Source: Micromonospora profundi (GTDB lineage Bacteria > Actinomycetota > Actinomycetes > Mycobacteriales > Micromonosporaceae). From it: a stretch of 64,000 nt of DNA. The position numbers were made by a program, and so were the translations under genes. The notes under the pieces were generated by a model, which was not told the origin of the DNA, ran no database searches, and saw only the letters and a program-made list of their open reading frames with translations. Below are positions 19,882-28,421 of the stretch, in pieces (positions within the stretch are counted from its first letter, which is position 1; every line of letters starts with the position of its first letter). The stretch is from the NCBI RefSeq assembly GCF_011927785.1, contig NZ_JAATJK010000001.1:4621001-4685000 (forward strand), read 5' to 3'.

Positions 19882-20901
19882 GTGAAGCGGCCGACCATCG
19901 CCGACGTCGCCCGGCGTGCCGGCGTCTCCAAGGGCGCCGTGTCGTACGCGCTGAACGGGCAACCCGGCGTCTCCGAGGCCACCCGGCAACGCATCCTCGC
20001 CATCGCCACCGAGATCGGGTTCAGCCGGAGCAGCGCAGCCCGTGCGCTCTCCGCCGCCACCGCCGAGGCCGTCGGCCTGGCACTCTGCCGACCGGCCCGG
20101 ATACTGGGCATCGAGCCGTTCTTCATGGAGCTGATCAGCGGCGTCGAGGCGGAACTCTCCGCCCGCTCGTACGCGCTGACCCTGCAGGTCGTGGCCGACC
20201 ACGACGCCGAGATAGCGGTCTACCGGCGCTGGTGGGCCGAGCGTCGGGTGGACGGGGTGCTGGTCTGCGACCTGCGCACCGACGACAGACGCATCCCCGC
20301 CCTGGAACAGCTCCAACTGCCGGCAGTGGTCATCGGCGGGCCGGGCGGCACCGGCGAGCTGTCCAGCCTCTGGTCCGACGACGCCGCGGCGCTCACCGAG
20401 ACCGTGGAATACCTGGTCGCGCTCGGGCACCGACGGATCGCCCGGGTCGGCGGCCTGCCCGACCTGCGGCACACCGAGATCCGCACCGAAGCCTTCACTG
20501 CGGTGTGCCAACGGCTCGGCCTGGTCGACGCGGTCACCGTCTGGTCCGACTACACCGGAGAGGAGGGCGGCCGGGCCACCCGCCGCCTGCTCAGCTCCGC
20601 CCAGCGACCCACCGCAGTCATCTACGACAACGACGTGATGGCGATCGCCGGGCTCTCCGTCGCCCAGGAGATGGGGCTCACCGTGCCGGACAACCTGTCC
20701 ATAGTGGCCTGGGACGACTCACCACTCTGCCGGCTCGTGCACCCGCCCCTCACGGCCCTCGGCCGCGACATTCCGGCGTACGGCGCGCACGCCGCCCGCC
20801 AACTGCTCGCCGTCATCGCCGGGCAGCCCGCGACCCGCCTCCAGGATGAGACACCGCACCTCACGCCACGCGGCAGCACCGCACCGCCCCGCCAGCGGTG
20901 A
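19882..20901 (+). CDS. LacI-family transcriptional regulator
   Basis: 339 aa. The N-terminal helix-turn-helix is TIADVARRAGVSKGAVSYAL with the hinge helix after ARALS; a periplasmic-binding-protein-like sugar domain fills residues 60-335 (FMELISGVEAEL, DGVLVCDLR, AVIYDNDVMAIAGLSVA). GTG at 19882 has GGAGG seven bases upstream. It is divergent from the permease remnant and the beta-mannosidase, so it most likely represses that catabolic operon and responds to a mannose-containing sugar; the ligand is inferred only from context. Confidence 0.9.
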   Translation: MKRPTIADVARRAGVSKGAVSYALNGQPGVSEATRQRILAIATEIGFSRSSAARALSAATAEAVGLALCRPARILGIEPFFMELISGVEAELSARSYALTLQVVADHDAEIAVYRRWWAERRVDGVLVCDLRTDDRRIPALEQLQLPAVVIGGPGGTGELSSLWSDDAAALTETVEYLVALGHRRIARVGGLPDLRHTEIRTEAFTAVCQRLGLVDAVTVWSDYTGEEGGRATRRLLSSAQRPTAVIYDNDVMAIAGLSVAQEMGLTVPDNLSIVAWDDSPLCRLVHPPLTALGRDIPAYGAHAARQLLAVIAGQPATRLQDETPHLTPRGSTAPPRQR

Positions 20902-20921
20902 ACCGGGTTCAGTAGCCGGGG

Positions 20922-23549
20922 TCAGCGGGACGCCGACGGGAACTCCTCGAAGTACGCCTCGACCCGCTCGGCGGTGGCCGGACGGGCCAGCGCGAAACCC
21001 TGCCCGTAGTTGCAGCCGGCCCGGTGCGCCCCCTCCACCTGGATCGGTGACTCCAACTCCTCGGCGACGATCTCCACACCCAGCCGCTCACCCACGTTGA
21101 CCACCACGTCGATCAGCGGTGGCTGTCCCGCCGACTGTGCGCCCACGAGGCCGGGGCCGACCTTCAACAGGTCGATGGGCAGCCGGCGCAGGTGGGCCAG
21201 CGAGGCGTGCTCGGCCCGGAAGTCGTCCAACGCCGTGCGGACACCCAGCGAGCGCAACCCGGCAAGCCGGGCCACCACAGTCGACAGGTCGCCACCGATC
21301 CTCGGCTCCGCCACCTCCACCACCAGCCGCTCCGGCGACACCCCGTACGCGGCCAGCACAGCGGCGACGCGCTGCACGAAGTCGGGTGTGGTCAGCTCCC
21401 GGGTGGTGACGTTGACTGCCATCCACAGCTCCCGGTTGCCCGCCGACCAGTCGGCCAACTGCCGGCAGGCCCGGTCCACCACCCACCACTCCAACTCCCC
21501 GACCAGGTCCAGATCCTCGGCGACAGGCAGCAGCTCGGCCGGAAGCACAGTGCCGAGCACCGGACTCCGCCAGCGCAGCAACGCCTCAGCGCCCACCGGC
21601 TGCCGGTCGGCCAGGTCCACCACCGGCTGGTAGACCAGATCCAGCTCGCCCCGCGCGACCGCACCCGGCAACTCGCGCTCCAGGTCGAGCCGACGCACCA
21701 ACTGCTCCTCCAGGAACGCGTCGTACCACTCGACCCGGTCCCGACCCAGCTGGACCGCGCGTCGCCGCGCCAACTCAGCCTGCCGGAGCACGTCCGCCGG
21801 CCCGGCACCGCCCGCCTCGGCCAGCCCGATGCTCGTCTGCACCCGCAGCACCGAGCCGCCCCACCGGTACGGCGGGGTGAGCGCGGCCAGCAGCCGGGTG
21901 CCCAGCGCGTACGCCAGCACCGGGCCGGCAGCGGTGACCACGGCGAAGCCGGTGCCCGTGCAGCCGGTGACAAGGTCGCCGGGCGCGACGACCGCACGGA
22001 CCCGCAGGACCGCCTCGGCCAGGATGTCCTCCCGAGCCACCGGACCGAGCCCGTCGGCGCCGTGCAGGTCCACAAGCAGCAGCGCGCCGGCCGGCGCCGG
22101 CACGTCGCCGATCGAGGCAAGCGCGTCCAGGAGAGCCGCGCGGTCGGCGGGACCGTCGCCGCCCGACACCGACCCACGGCCGGACGGCGGCCAGGCGACA
22201 CCACAGTCGGGCCAGGCCACGCCGCCGGTCGAGGTGCCGGCGTCACCATCGTCGGGCCAGGCGAAGCAGCCGGCCGAGGTGCCGGCGTCACCGGACGGCC
22301 AGGCAGGAGTGCTGGTCGATGTGCCCACGTCACCGCCGGACGCCCAGGTCGCGCCGCCGCCCGTCGAGGTGCCGCCACCGGACGGCCAGGGCGCGTCGGG
22401 GCCGGACTCGCTGGCGTCCGCAGGCGGCTCGGCCCGGTCGTCCGGCGCTCCCGGCCAGCGGAGTTGCCGGAGGGCGCGGCCGGTACGGCGGCGGTGCGCG
22501 GCACGCCGTTCGCCGGTGGTCGCGTCGGCACCGCCCAGCAGCTCACGCAGCACCAGCGGTGGCACCGCGGCCAGGGCGAGCAGCACGCTCGTCCGGTCCG
22601 GTGTGCGGCCGGCAGCCGCGTGCAGGCCCACCACCAGCAGCAACACCGCCGCCGGAAGCACCACCCGGGGCCAGGTCAGTGTGGCGGGACCGAGAGTCGA
22701 CTGCACGTCGCCCGCGGCCACCGCGGCATCCGCCCCGAACGCGGTCAGCAGCATCCCGAGCACCAGCGGCGGCACTGCCACAAGCGCCCCCCGACCCGCG
22801 TCCACTGGCGGCAGGACGGTCAGCAACGCCAGCGCGAGGAGGATGAGCAGGACCCCGCCACGACAGACGCCGGCACCCGAGCGTCGGCCCCGTCCGGTGA
22901 ACGCGTTCAGCGCGGCCATGCCCAGCCCGCCGAGCGCCAGAGCACCGACAAGCCGGACCGGCGCCGAGACGACGTCGCCGGGAAGCAACAGCCAGCCGGC
23001 GAGCGCCAGCCCCACCGCCGGAGCGGTCGCCGACAACGGTCCCCGCAGCCGGACCACTGCCCACGGCGACGGCCGGTCCGGCAGCCGGAGCAGCCCGGCC
23101 GCGGACACTGCCGCGACGATCAGCGCACCCGCCAGGGCAGCGGCACGCTGCCCGGTGTCGACCAGCGGCAACGTGGCGGCGGTGAGACCGGCCGCCACCA
23201 CCGCCGCGTCGAGCAGCACGCCCAGCGCCAGCGGGGACGGCTCGGCTGACGACAGGTCACTGTGGGTCACGGCGGTGTGGCGGCGGCTGGCCAGGCGGGT
23301 GAGGCGTACCCCGGCGAGCGTGGCACCCGCGCCGCCGGCGAGCGCGATCACCACCGAGGCCGGGACCAGGCCGGCGGCGCCGGCGAGGATCAGCAGCGCG
23401 ACGGCCGCGAGCACGGCGGCCTCCGGTGCCGCCCGGCGGGGGACGAGGACACGGAACGGGTACGCGAGAGGCACGGCGGTCGCCTTCGTGAGGGGGCACG
23501 GGGCGGTGCGGCGATGCGGGACGGTGGACGTTGCGGATCCACTGCCCAT
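20922..23549 (-). CDS. Membrane GGDEF-EAL protein 2 with degenerate GGDEF and repetitive linker
   Basis: 875 aa. Residues 30-350 contain about ten hydrophobic segments. A linker (about 385-455) is made of imperfect Trp-Pro-Ser/Asp-Gly-x-Ala-Gly-Thr-Ser units. The GGDEF domain has lost its signature: the expected site reads GCTGTGFAVV, near residue 530, so no cyclase activity is expected. The EAL domain keeps the metal and substrate residues: EALLRW near 655, VNVTTREL, the Glu of VEVAE, ALDDF, LLKVG, the Glu of IVAEELE and NYGQGF, although the DDFGxGYSS loop reads DDFRAEHAS. Phosphodiesterase activity is possible. The start is uncertain: ATG 23549, or a GTG near 23475 that begins just before the first membrane segment. 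Confidence 0.85.
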   Translation of the reverse strand: MGSGSATSTVPHRRTAPCPLTKATAVPLAYPFRVLVPRRAAPEAAVLAAVALLILAGAAGLVPASVVIALAGGAGATLAGVRLTRLASRRHTAVTHSDLSSAEPSPLALGVLLDAAVVAAGLTAATLPLVDTGQRAAALAGALIVAAVSAAGLLRLPDRPSPWAVVRLRGPLSATAPAVGLALAGWLLLPGDVVSAPVRLVGALALGGLGMAALNAFTGRGRRSGAGVCRGGVLLILLALALLTVLPPVDAGRGALVAVPPLVLGMLLTAFGADAAVAAGDVQSTLGPATLTWPRVVLPAAVLLLVVGLHAAAGRTPDRTSVLLALAAVPPLVLRELLGGADATTGERRAAHRRRTGRALRQLRWPGAPDDRAEPPADASESGPDAPWPSGGGTSTGGGATWASGGDVGTSTSTPAWPSGDAGTSAGCFAWPDDGDAGTSTGGVAWPDCGVAWPPSGRGSVSGGDGPADRAALLDALASIGDVPAPAGALLLVDLHGADGLGPVAREDILAEAVLRVRAVVAPGDLVTGCTGTGFAVVTAAGPVLAYALGTRLLAALTPPYRWGGSVLRVQTSIGLAEAGGAGPADVLRQAELARRRAVQLGRDRVEWYDAFLEEQLVRRLDLERELPGAVARGELDLVYQPVVDLADRQPVGAEALLRWRSPVLGTVLPAELLPVAEDLDLVGELEWWVVDRACRQLADWSAGNRELWMAVNVTTRELTTPDFVQRVAAVLAAYGVSPERLVVEVAEPRIGGDLSTVVARLAGLRSLGVRTALDDFRAEHASLAHLRRLPIDLLKVGPGLVGAQSAGQPPLIDVVVNVGERLGVEIVAEELESPIQVEGAHRAGCNYGQGFALARPATAERVEAYFEEFPSASR
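22192..22410 (-). repeat. Imperfect intragenic repeats encoding a Gly/Thr/Ser/Trp-Pro linker
   Basis: About six degenerate units of 30-45 bp, each containing a variant of GGTGCCGGCGTCACC and GGCCAGG on the plus strand, lie inside the second GGDEF-EAL gene and keep the frame. They encode units ending in AGTSTGG or AGTSAG, preceded by AWPD or PAWPSG. Confidence 0.7.
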
Positions 23550-23690
23550 CAGTCCAGAACGATCGACGGCCAGATCGGTTACGCATCAGCTACCGGCGCA
23601 GGCAGTGACCTGTGTCACTGTGCGGCGCGTCGGGTCGGCACGACACCGCCCGCCGCGAGCCCGACCAGGCCAAGGTGGGATCATCGCAGG

Positions 23691-24083
23691 GTGAGTACGC
23701 CCGATACGGTCCGCTTCCGGTACAACCAAGCCATCCTGGCCGCCGCGCTCGTCGCCTTCGTCGGCGCCCTTCCGTTGGCCAACGCCCGGACGTACCTGCT
23801 GCCGGTGTTGCTCGTTCCGCTCGCCGTCGGGGTGTGGGCCTGGCGGGCCGGCACCGACGCCAACCCCCGGGAACTGCGCCTGCGCGCGCTACTGGGGCAG
23901 CGCAGGATCGACTGGGACCACATCGTCGAGCTGGCCACCGATCCGCGCGGGCGGGCAGTCGCCCGGCTCGACGACGGTCAGCAGGTCGTCCTGCCCGCGG
24001 TGCGCGGCACGGACCTGCCCCGGCTGGTCTCGGCAACCGGCCAGACGCTGCCGAGTGAAACGACCGAGACCCCCGACCAGTAG
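23691..24083 (+). CDS. Small membrane protein with PH-like domain
   Basis: 130 aa. Two closely spaced hydrophobic segments (about residues 13-31 and 36-50) are followed by a bacterial PH-type domain: RELRLRALLGQRRIDWDHIV, then RGRAVARLDDGQQVVLPAVR. This layout is common in Actinobacteria, where the PH-like part sits on the cytoplasmic side; ligand and role are unknown. GTG at 23691 was chosen because the protein starts naturally with STPDTVRFRYNQA. It is divergent from the second GGDEF-EAL gene and convergent with the hydroxyacid dehydrogenase. Confidence 0.8.
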   Translation: MSTPDTVRFRYNQAILAAALVAFVGALPLANARTYLLPVLLVPLAVGVWAWRAGTDANPRELRLRALLGQRRIDWDHIVELATDPRGRAVARLDDGQQVVLPAVRGTDLPRLVSATGQTLPSETTETPDQ

Positions 24084-24177
24084 CAACCTCCAGGGCCGTC
24101 GAGGCCCGACCAGCAGCAACGGCCCGCGACGCCGGCCGGGACCAGCGGCGACCGGGACGCCGGGCCTGCGGCGACCG

Positions 24178-25104
24178 TCAGTAGCCGTCGACCACCGTGT
24201 TGATCAGCGGCTCGCCGGCCGCGAAGCGCCGCACCTGCTCGCCGACCAGCCGGTACGCCCGCGGCAGCAACCCGCGCACCGACCCGGCGACGTGGGGCGT
24301 GAGGAGCACGTTCGGCATCGTCCAGAGCGGGGAGTCGGCGGGCAGCGGCTCGGGGTCGGTGACGTCCAGAGCGGCCGAGATCCGACCGGAGGCCAACTCG
24401 GCCACCAGCGCCTCGGTGCGGGCCACCGGCCCCCGGGCGGCGTTGACAAGCAGCGCCCCGTCCGGCATGGCGGCCAGGAACTCCTTGTCGATCAGACCAC
24501 GGGTCTGGTCGGTCAACGGCACCAGCACGACCACCACATCGGCCTCGGGCAGCAGACGCGGCAGTTCGGCCACGGCATGCACCCCCTGCTCGGGTCGGGC
24601 GGTCCGGGCGACAAGGGTGAAGCTCACCTCGAACGGGGCGAGCCGGTCGCGGACCGCCGTACCGATGGAGCCGGCACCGACGATGAGCACCCGCTTGCCG
24701 GACAGCTCGTCGGTCGGGACGTTCCCCTCGAACGCCCACCGCCGCTGCGCCTGCGCCCGGACGAAGGCGGGGAACGCCCGCAGCTGGGTGAGGATCGCCG
24801 TGACCACCCACTCGGCGGTGGACGGGTCGTGCACGCCCCGGGCATCGCAGAGGGTGACGCCCTCCGGCATCCGGTCGACCCAGGCGTCCGCCCCCGCCGA
24901 GAGCAACTGCACAACGGCCAGGTCAGGCAGCTCGCGCAGCAGCGCTGTCGCGTCCGACCCGCTCAGAAACGGCGGTACCCAGAAGCGGACGTCGGCCACG
25001 TCGGAGGGCAGCCGGTCGGGACGCTCGGCGACCTCCACCGTCACGCCCTCGGGCAGCCCGCCGACGAGGTGCAGGCCGGCCTGGTGTGGAATCCATACCT
25101 TCAC
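24178..25104 (-). CDS. D-isomer-specific 2-hydroxyacid dehydrogenase
   Basis: 308 aa, shorter than SerA and lacking an ACT domain. It should interconvert a 2-oxo acid and a D-2-hydroxy acid with NAD(P)H. The Rossmann motif is VLIVGAGSIGTAV; the active-site Arg lies in NAARGPVART, the Glu near DVTDPEPLP and the His in TPHVAGSV. GTG at 25104 begins MKVWIPHQAGLHLVG; upstream sequence does not look coding. The substrate is unknown (a glyoxylate/hydroxypyruvate reductase-like role is possible). Confidence 0.88.
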   Translation of the reverse strand: MKVWIPHQAGLHLVGGLPEGVTVEVAERPDRLPSDVADVRFWVPPFLSGSDATALLRELPDLAVVQLLSAGADAWVDRMPEGVTLCDARGVHDPSTAEWVVTAILTQLRAFPAFVRAQAQRRWAFEGNVPTDELSGKRVLIVGAGSIGTAVRDRLAPFEVSFTLVARTARPEQGVHAVAELPRLLPEADVVVVLVPLTDQTRGLIDKEFLAAMPDGALLVNAARGPVARTEALVAELASGRISAALDVTDPEPLPADSPLWTMPNVLLTPHVAGSVRGLLPRAYRLVGEQVRRFAAGEPLINTVVDGY

Positions 25105-25289
25105 GTCCGCCGACGATAGTCCCCGGCGCGGCGACCGGAGCGGGCACGGCGACGAACCGGCGTCCCGGGGGATGGCGCGAGGAGACGGGGCGCGCGAGAC
25201 TCGGCACACCGATGTTCGGTCCGGGCCCGAACGAGGTATAACCAAGGCCGGATGGCCGGTCGGCCTCCGCCCCCGCAGACAGGTGCTCG

Positions 25290-27107
25290 ATGACCGACGG
25301 CTCCTCCGCCAGCCCGCGACGCGCGAGCACCCCGCCCCCGGGGCTCGCCGACGCAACGCGACTGCGCGCCCTCGCCGACACCGGTCTGGACGCCGCACCG
25401 GACGAAGCGTTCGACAGGTTCGCCCGGCTGGTAAGCGACCTGCTGGACGTTCCGGTCGCGCTGGTCTCCCTGGTCTCCGCCGACAGGCAGTTCTTTCCCG
25501 GTGCGGTGGGGCTGCCCGAGCCCTGGTCCGAGCGGCGGCAGACTCCCCTGAGCCACTCGTTCTGCCAGCACGTGGTGGACATCGAGGTGCCGATGGTGCT
25601 GCCGGACGCCCGGCTCTACCCCCGCGTACGGGACAACCAGGCCATCGAGGACCTCGGCGTGGTCGCGTACGCCGGGATGCCGTTGACCGATCTCTCCGGC
25701 CGGGTGCTCGGCGCGCTCTGCGCCATCGACAGCAAGCCGCGGGCCTGGACCGCCGGGCAGCTGCGGACACTTGCGGACCTGGCCGCTGCCTGTTCGTCCG
25801 AGCTGCGGCTGCGGATCGCGCTGGACGGGGCGCAGGAGGCACGCCGCCGTGTCGTGAGGGCGCACGAGCGGCTGGAACTGCTGGCCGGGGTCAGTGAGAC
25901 GCTCGCCGGCACGCTGGACGTGGGCACGTCGCTGCGGCGGCTCGCCGCCACGATGGTGCCGCTGCTCGCCGACTGGTGCCTGCTCACCCTGGTCGGGCCA
26001 GCGGGCCTGCCCCGCGAGGTGGTGGCGGTGCACCGCGACCCGGCCCGGGCGGCGGACGTCGACGGTTTCGCGGCCCTGCTGCGCACCGGGCTGAGCCAGG
26101 AGTCGACGATCCGCGCGGTCCTGCGGACCGGCCAGCCCCGGCTCGGTGCGGTGGCGTCGCTTGCCGACGTCGCACGGGGCACCACCGATCCGGAGATGGT
26201 GGCGATCGCCGAACGTCTCGGCATCGCCTCCTACCTCAGCGTGCCGGTACGGGCCGCCGGTGGCACCGTGCTGGGCGCGATCACACTTGTCAACGCGCCC
26301 GGGCGTCAGCAGTTCGACGACCGGGACCTGCTCACCGCGTTGGACATCGGCCGCCGGGCCGGGCAGGCGATCGGCAACAGCTCGATGTACGGCGAGCAGC
26401 GGCACGTCGCCGAAGTCCTCCAGCACAGCATGCTGCCGCACCTGCCCGTCGTACCGGAGCTGGAGCTGGCGGCCCGCTACCAGCCGGCGGCCGACCGGGT
26501 GGAGGTCGGCGGCGACTGGTACGACGCATTCGTCCAGCCCGACGGTGACCTGATCGTGGCGATCGGGGACGTGGCCGGGCACGACATCGAGGCGGCGGCC
26601 ACGATGGGCCAGCTGCGCAACCTGGTGCGGGGCAACGCCTTCGGCCGGCCGGACGCGGTCGGGGCGTTGATGAGCCACCTGGACGGCGCGATCCGTGGCC
26701 TGCGGCTGCCGATCGCGGCCACCGCGACACTCGTCCGGATCTGCCGCCAGCACTCCGGTGTACGCGAGGTGACCTGGTGCAACGCCGGGCACCCGCCGGC
26801 CCTTGTGGTCCGTGTCGGTGGTGCGGTCGAGGTCCTCGAAGCGACGCCGGAGCCGCTGCTCGGGCTGGCCCGACCGTCGCCGCGGACCAGCCAGTCCACA
26901 AGCCTGACCACCGGCGACACGCTGCTGCTCTACACCGACGGGCTGGTCGAGCGCCGGGACCGGTCCATCGACGACGGGCTCGCCGAGCTGGTGGGCCGGT
27001 TGACAGGCACCGACACCGTCCCGCTCGACGACCTGTGCGACCTGCTGCTCGCCTCGATCCTGCATCGCGAGGACGACACGGCACTGCTTGCCGTACGGGC
27101 CCACTGA
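25290..27107 (+). CDS. GAF-GAF-PP2C (SpoIIE/RsbU-type) serine phosphatase
   Basis: 605 aa, cytoplasmic. Two sensory GAF domains (about residues 30-180, including SFCQHVVDIEVPMVLPDARL, and about 200-370) precede a PP2C-type phosphatase domain with metal-binding motifs GGDWYDAF, GDVAGHDIEAAATMGQLR and NAGHPPALVV, plus a C-terminal LLLYTDGLVERRD. Enzymes of this type dephosphorylate anti-sigma-factor antagonists and so release stress sigma factors in response to signals sensed by the GAF domains. No antagonist or anti-sigma kinase gene lies beside it, so the target is elsewhere. Confidence 0.92.
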   Translation: MTDGSSASPRRASTPPPGLADATRLRALADTGLDAAPDEAFDRFARLVSDLLDVPVALVSLVSADRQFFPGAVGLPEPWSERRQTPLSHSFCQHVVDIEVPMVLPDARLYPRVRDNQAIEDLGVVAYAGMPLTDLSGRVLGALCAIDSKPRAWTAGQLRTLADLAAACSSELRLRIALDGAQEARRRVVRAHERLELLAGVSETLAGTLDVGTSLRRLAATMVPLLADWCLLTLVGPAGLPREVVAVHRDPARAADVDGFAALLRTGLSQESTIRAVLRTGQPRLGAVASLADVARGTTDPEMVAIAERLGIASYLSVPVRAAGGTVLGAITLVNAPGRQQFDDRDLLTALDIGRRAGQAIGNSSMYGEQRHVAEVLQHSMLPHLPVVPELELAARYQPAADRVEVGGDWYDAFVQPDGDLIVAIGDVAGHDIEAAATMGQLRNLVRGNAFGRPDAVGALMSHLDGAIRGLRLPIAATATLVRICRQHSGVREVTWCNAGHPPALVVRVGGAVEVLEATPEPLLGLARPSPRTSQSTSLTTGDTLLLYTDGLVERRDRSIDDGLAELVGRLTGTDTVPLDDLCDLLLASILHREDDTALLAVRAH

Positions 27108-27187
27108 CAGGCCCTTCAAGGAGCCGACGAGGTACCGTCCGCCCCGGCGGGCCCGGTTGGGTCGTCCGGCGGGCTACCCTGGGCCGG

Positions 27188-28360
27188 GTGAGAGATCGTC
27201 CCCCGTACCCTCGCACCCGCCGTCTCCGCCCGGTCCTCGCGGCGTCGTGCGCGGCGCTGCTGTTCGCCACCGGTTGCAGCTTCGGTGAGCCGGAGCCCGA
27301 CCCGGCCGGCGAGCCCCCCAACCTGCCGACGCCGTCGGCAGCGGCGAGCCCTGGCGGGGCCGGCCAGCAGGCGGTGGCGACAGTGCTGGCCAAGGGCCTG
27401 CGGGTGCCGTGGGGCATCGCCTTCCTGCCCAACGGCGGCGCACTCGTCACCGAACGGGACAGCGGCAGGATCCTCCAGGTCGGCCCGGAGTCCGGGCCCG
27501 AGGGTCTACAGGTCCGGGTGGTGCAGACCATCTCCGACGTGGCGGCGGCGGGCGAGGGCGGCCTGCTGGGCATCGCCGCGTCACCCAGCTACGACCGGGA
27601 CCGGACGGTCTTCGTCTACTACACCGCCGAGCAGGACAACCGGGTCGCCAAGCTCCAGATCGGCGGCCAGCCGACCCCCGTCCTCACCGGCATCCCCAAG
27701 GCCAACGTGCACAACGGCGGCGGGTTGGGGTTCGGCCCGGACGGCCAGCTCTACGTCAGCACGGGTGACGCCGGGGAACGCCCCGCCGCGCAGGACGTCA
27801 AGAGCCTCGGCGGCAAGATCCTGCGGATCACCGCCGACGGCAAGCCGTCGGCAGGTAACCCGTACCCCGGCTCCCCGGTCTGGTCGCTGGGGCACCGCAA
27901 CGTGCAGGGTTTCGCGTGGGACGAGGCCAAGCGGATGTACGCCGTCGAGTTCGGCCAGAACACCTGGGACGAGATCAACCAGATCACCAAGGGCGGCAAC
28001 TACGGCTGGCCGCAGGTCGAGGGGCGGGCCGGCGACAAGCGGTACACCGATCCGCTCACGCAGTGGGCTACCTCCGATGCGTCCTGCTCCGGCCTGGCCG
28101 CCACGGATCGACTGCTTGTCACCGGCTGCCTGCGCGGTAAGCGACTCTGGGTGATGGAGCTGACCGACACGGGCACCATGCTCGGTCAGCCCAGTGAGCT
28201 GCTCACCAACCGGTACGGTCGACTGCGCGCGGTGGCCGCCGCGCCGGACGGGTCGCTCTGGGTGAGCACCTCCAACCACGACGGGCGGGGCACCCCGGCG
28301 GGCGACGACGACCGGCTGCTGCGGGTGGTCTTCGCCGGCGGCGACGGCGGTCGCAGCTGA
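27188..28360 (+). CDS. Lipoprotein PQQ-type sugar (glucose/sorbosone) dehydrogenase
   Basis: 390 aa. The signal peptide ends in a lipobox LLFATGC, so the mature protein should be lipid-anchored outside the membrane. After a Pro/Ala-rich spacer comes the six-bladed GSDH beta-propeller: LRVPWGIAFLPNGGALVTER, GEGGLLGIAASPSYDRD, NVHNGGGLGFGPDGQLYVST, WSLGHRNVQGFAWD and GGNYGWPQVEG are family signatures. It probably oxidises an aldose using bound PQQ; no PQQ-synthesis genes are seen here. GTG at 27188 was chosen because it gives a basic n-region directly before the hydrophobic segment. Confidence 0.9.
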   Translation: MRDRPPYPRTRRLRPVLAASCAALLFATGCSFGEPEPDPAGEPPNLPTPSAAASPGGAGQQAVATVLAKGLRVPWGIAFLPNGGALVTERDSGRILQVGPESGPEGLQVRVVQTISDVAAAGEGGLLGIAASPSYDRDRTVFVYYTAEQDNRVAKLQIGGQPTPVLTGIPKANVHNGGGLGFGPDGQLYVSTGDAGERPAAQDVKSLGGKILRITADGKPSAGNPYPGSPVWSLGHRNVQGFAWDEAKRMYAVEFGQNTWDEINQITKGGNYGWPQVEGRAGDKRYTDPLTQWATSDASCSGLAATDRLLVTGCLRGKRLWVMELTDTGTMLGQPSELLTNRYGRLRAVAAAPDGSLWVSTSNHDGRGTPAGDDDRLLRVVFAGGDGGRS

Positions 28361-28421
28361 CCTGCGTCACCATCCGCGCGGGTTTGCCAAGATCCTCCGA
28401 CGGGCAGGTCAGAATCTCAGC

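Noticed and set aside
22192..22410. CRISPR-like repeats
   Set aside because: The units are coding, irregular in length and keep the reading frame of the GGDEF-EAL protein.
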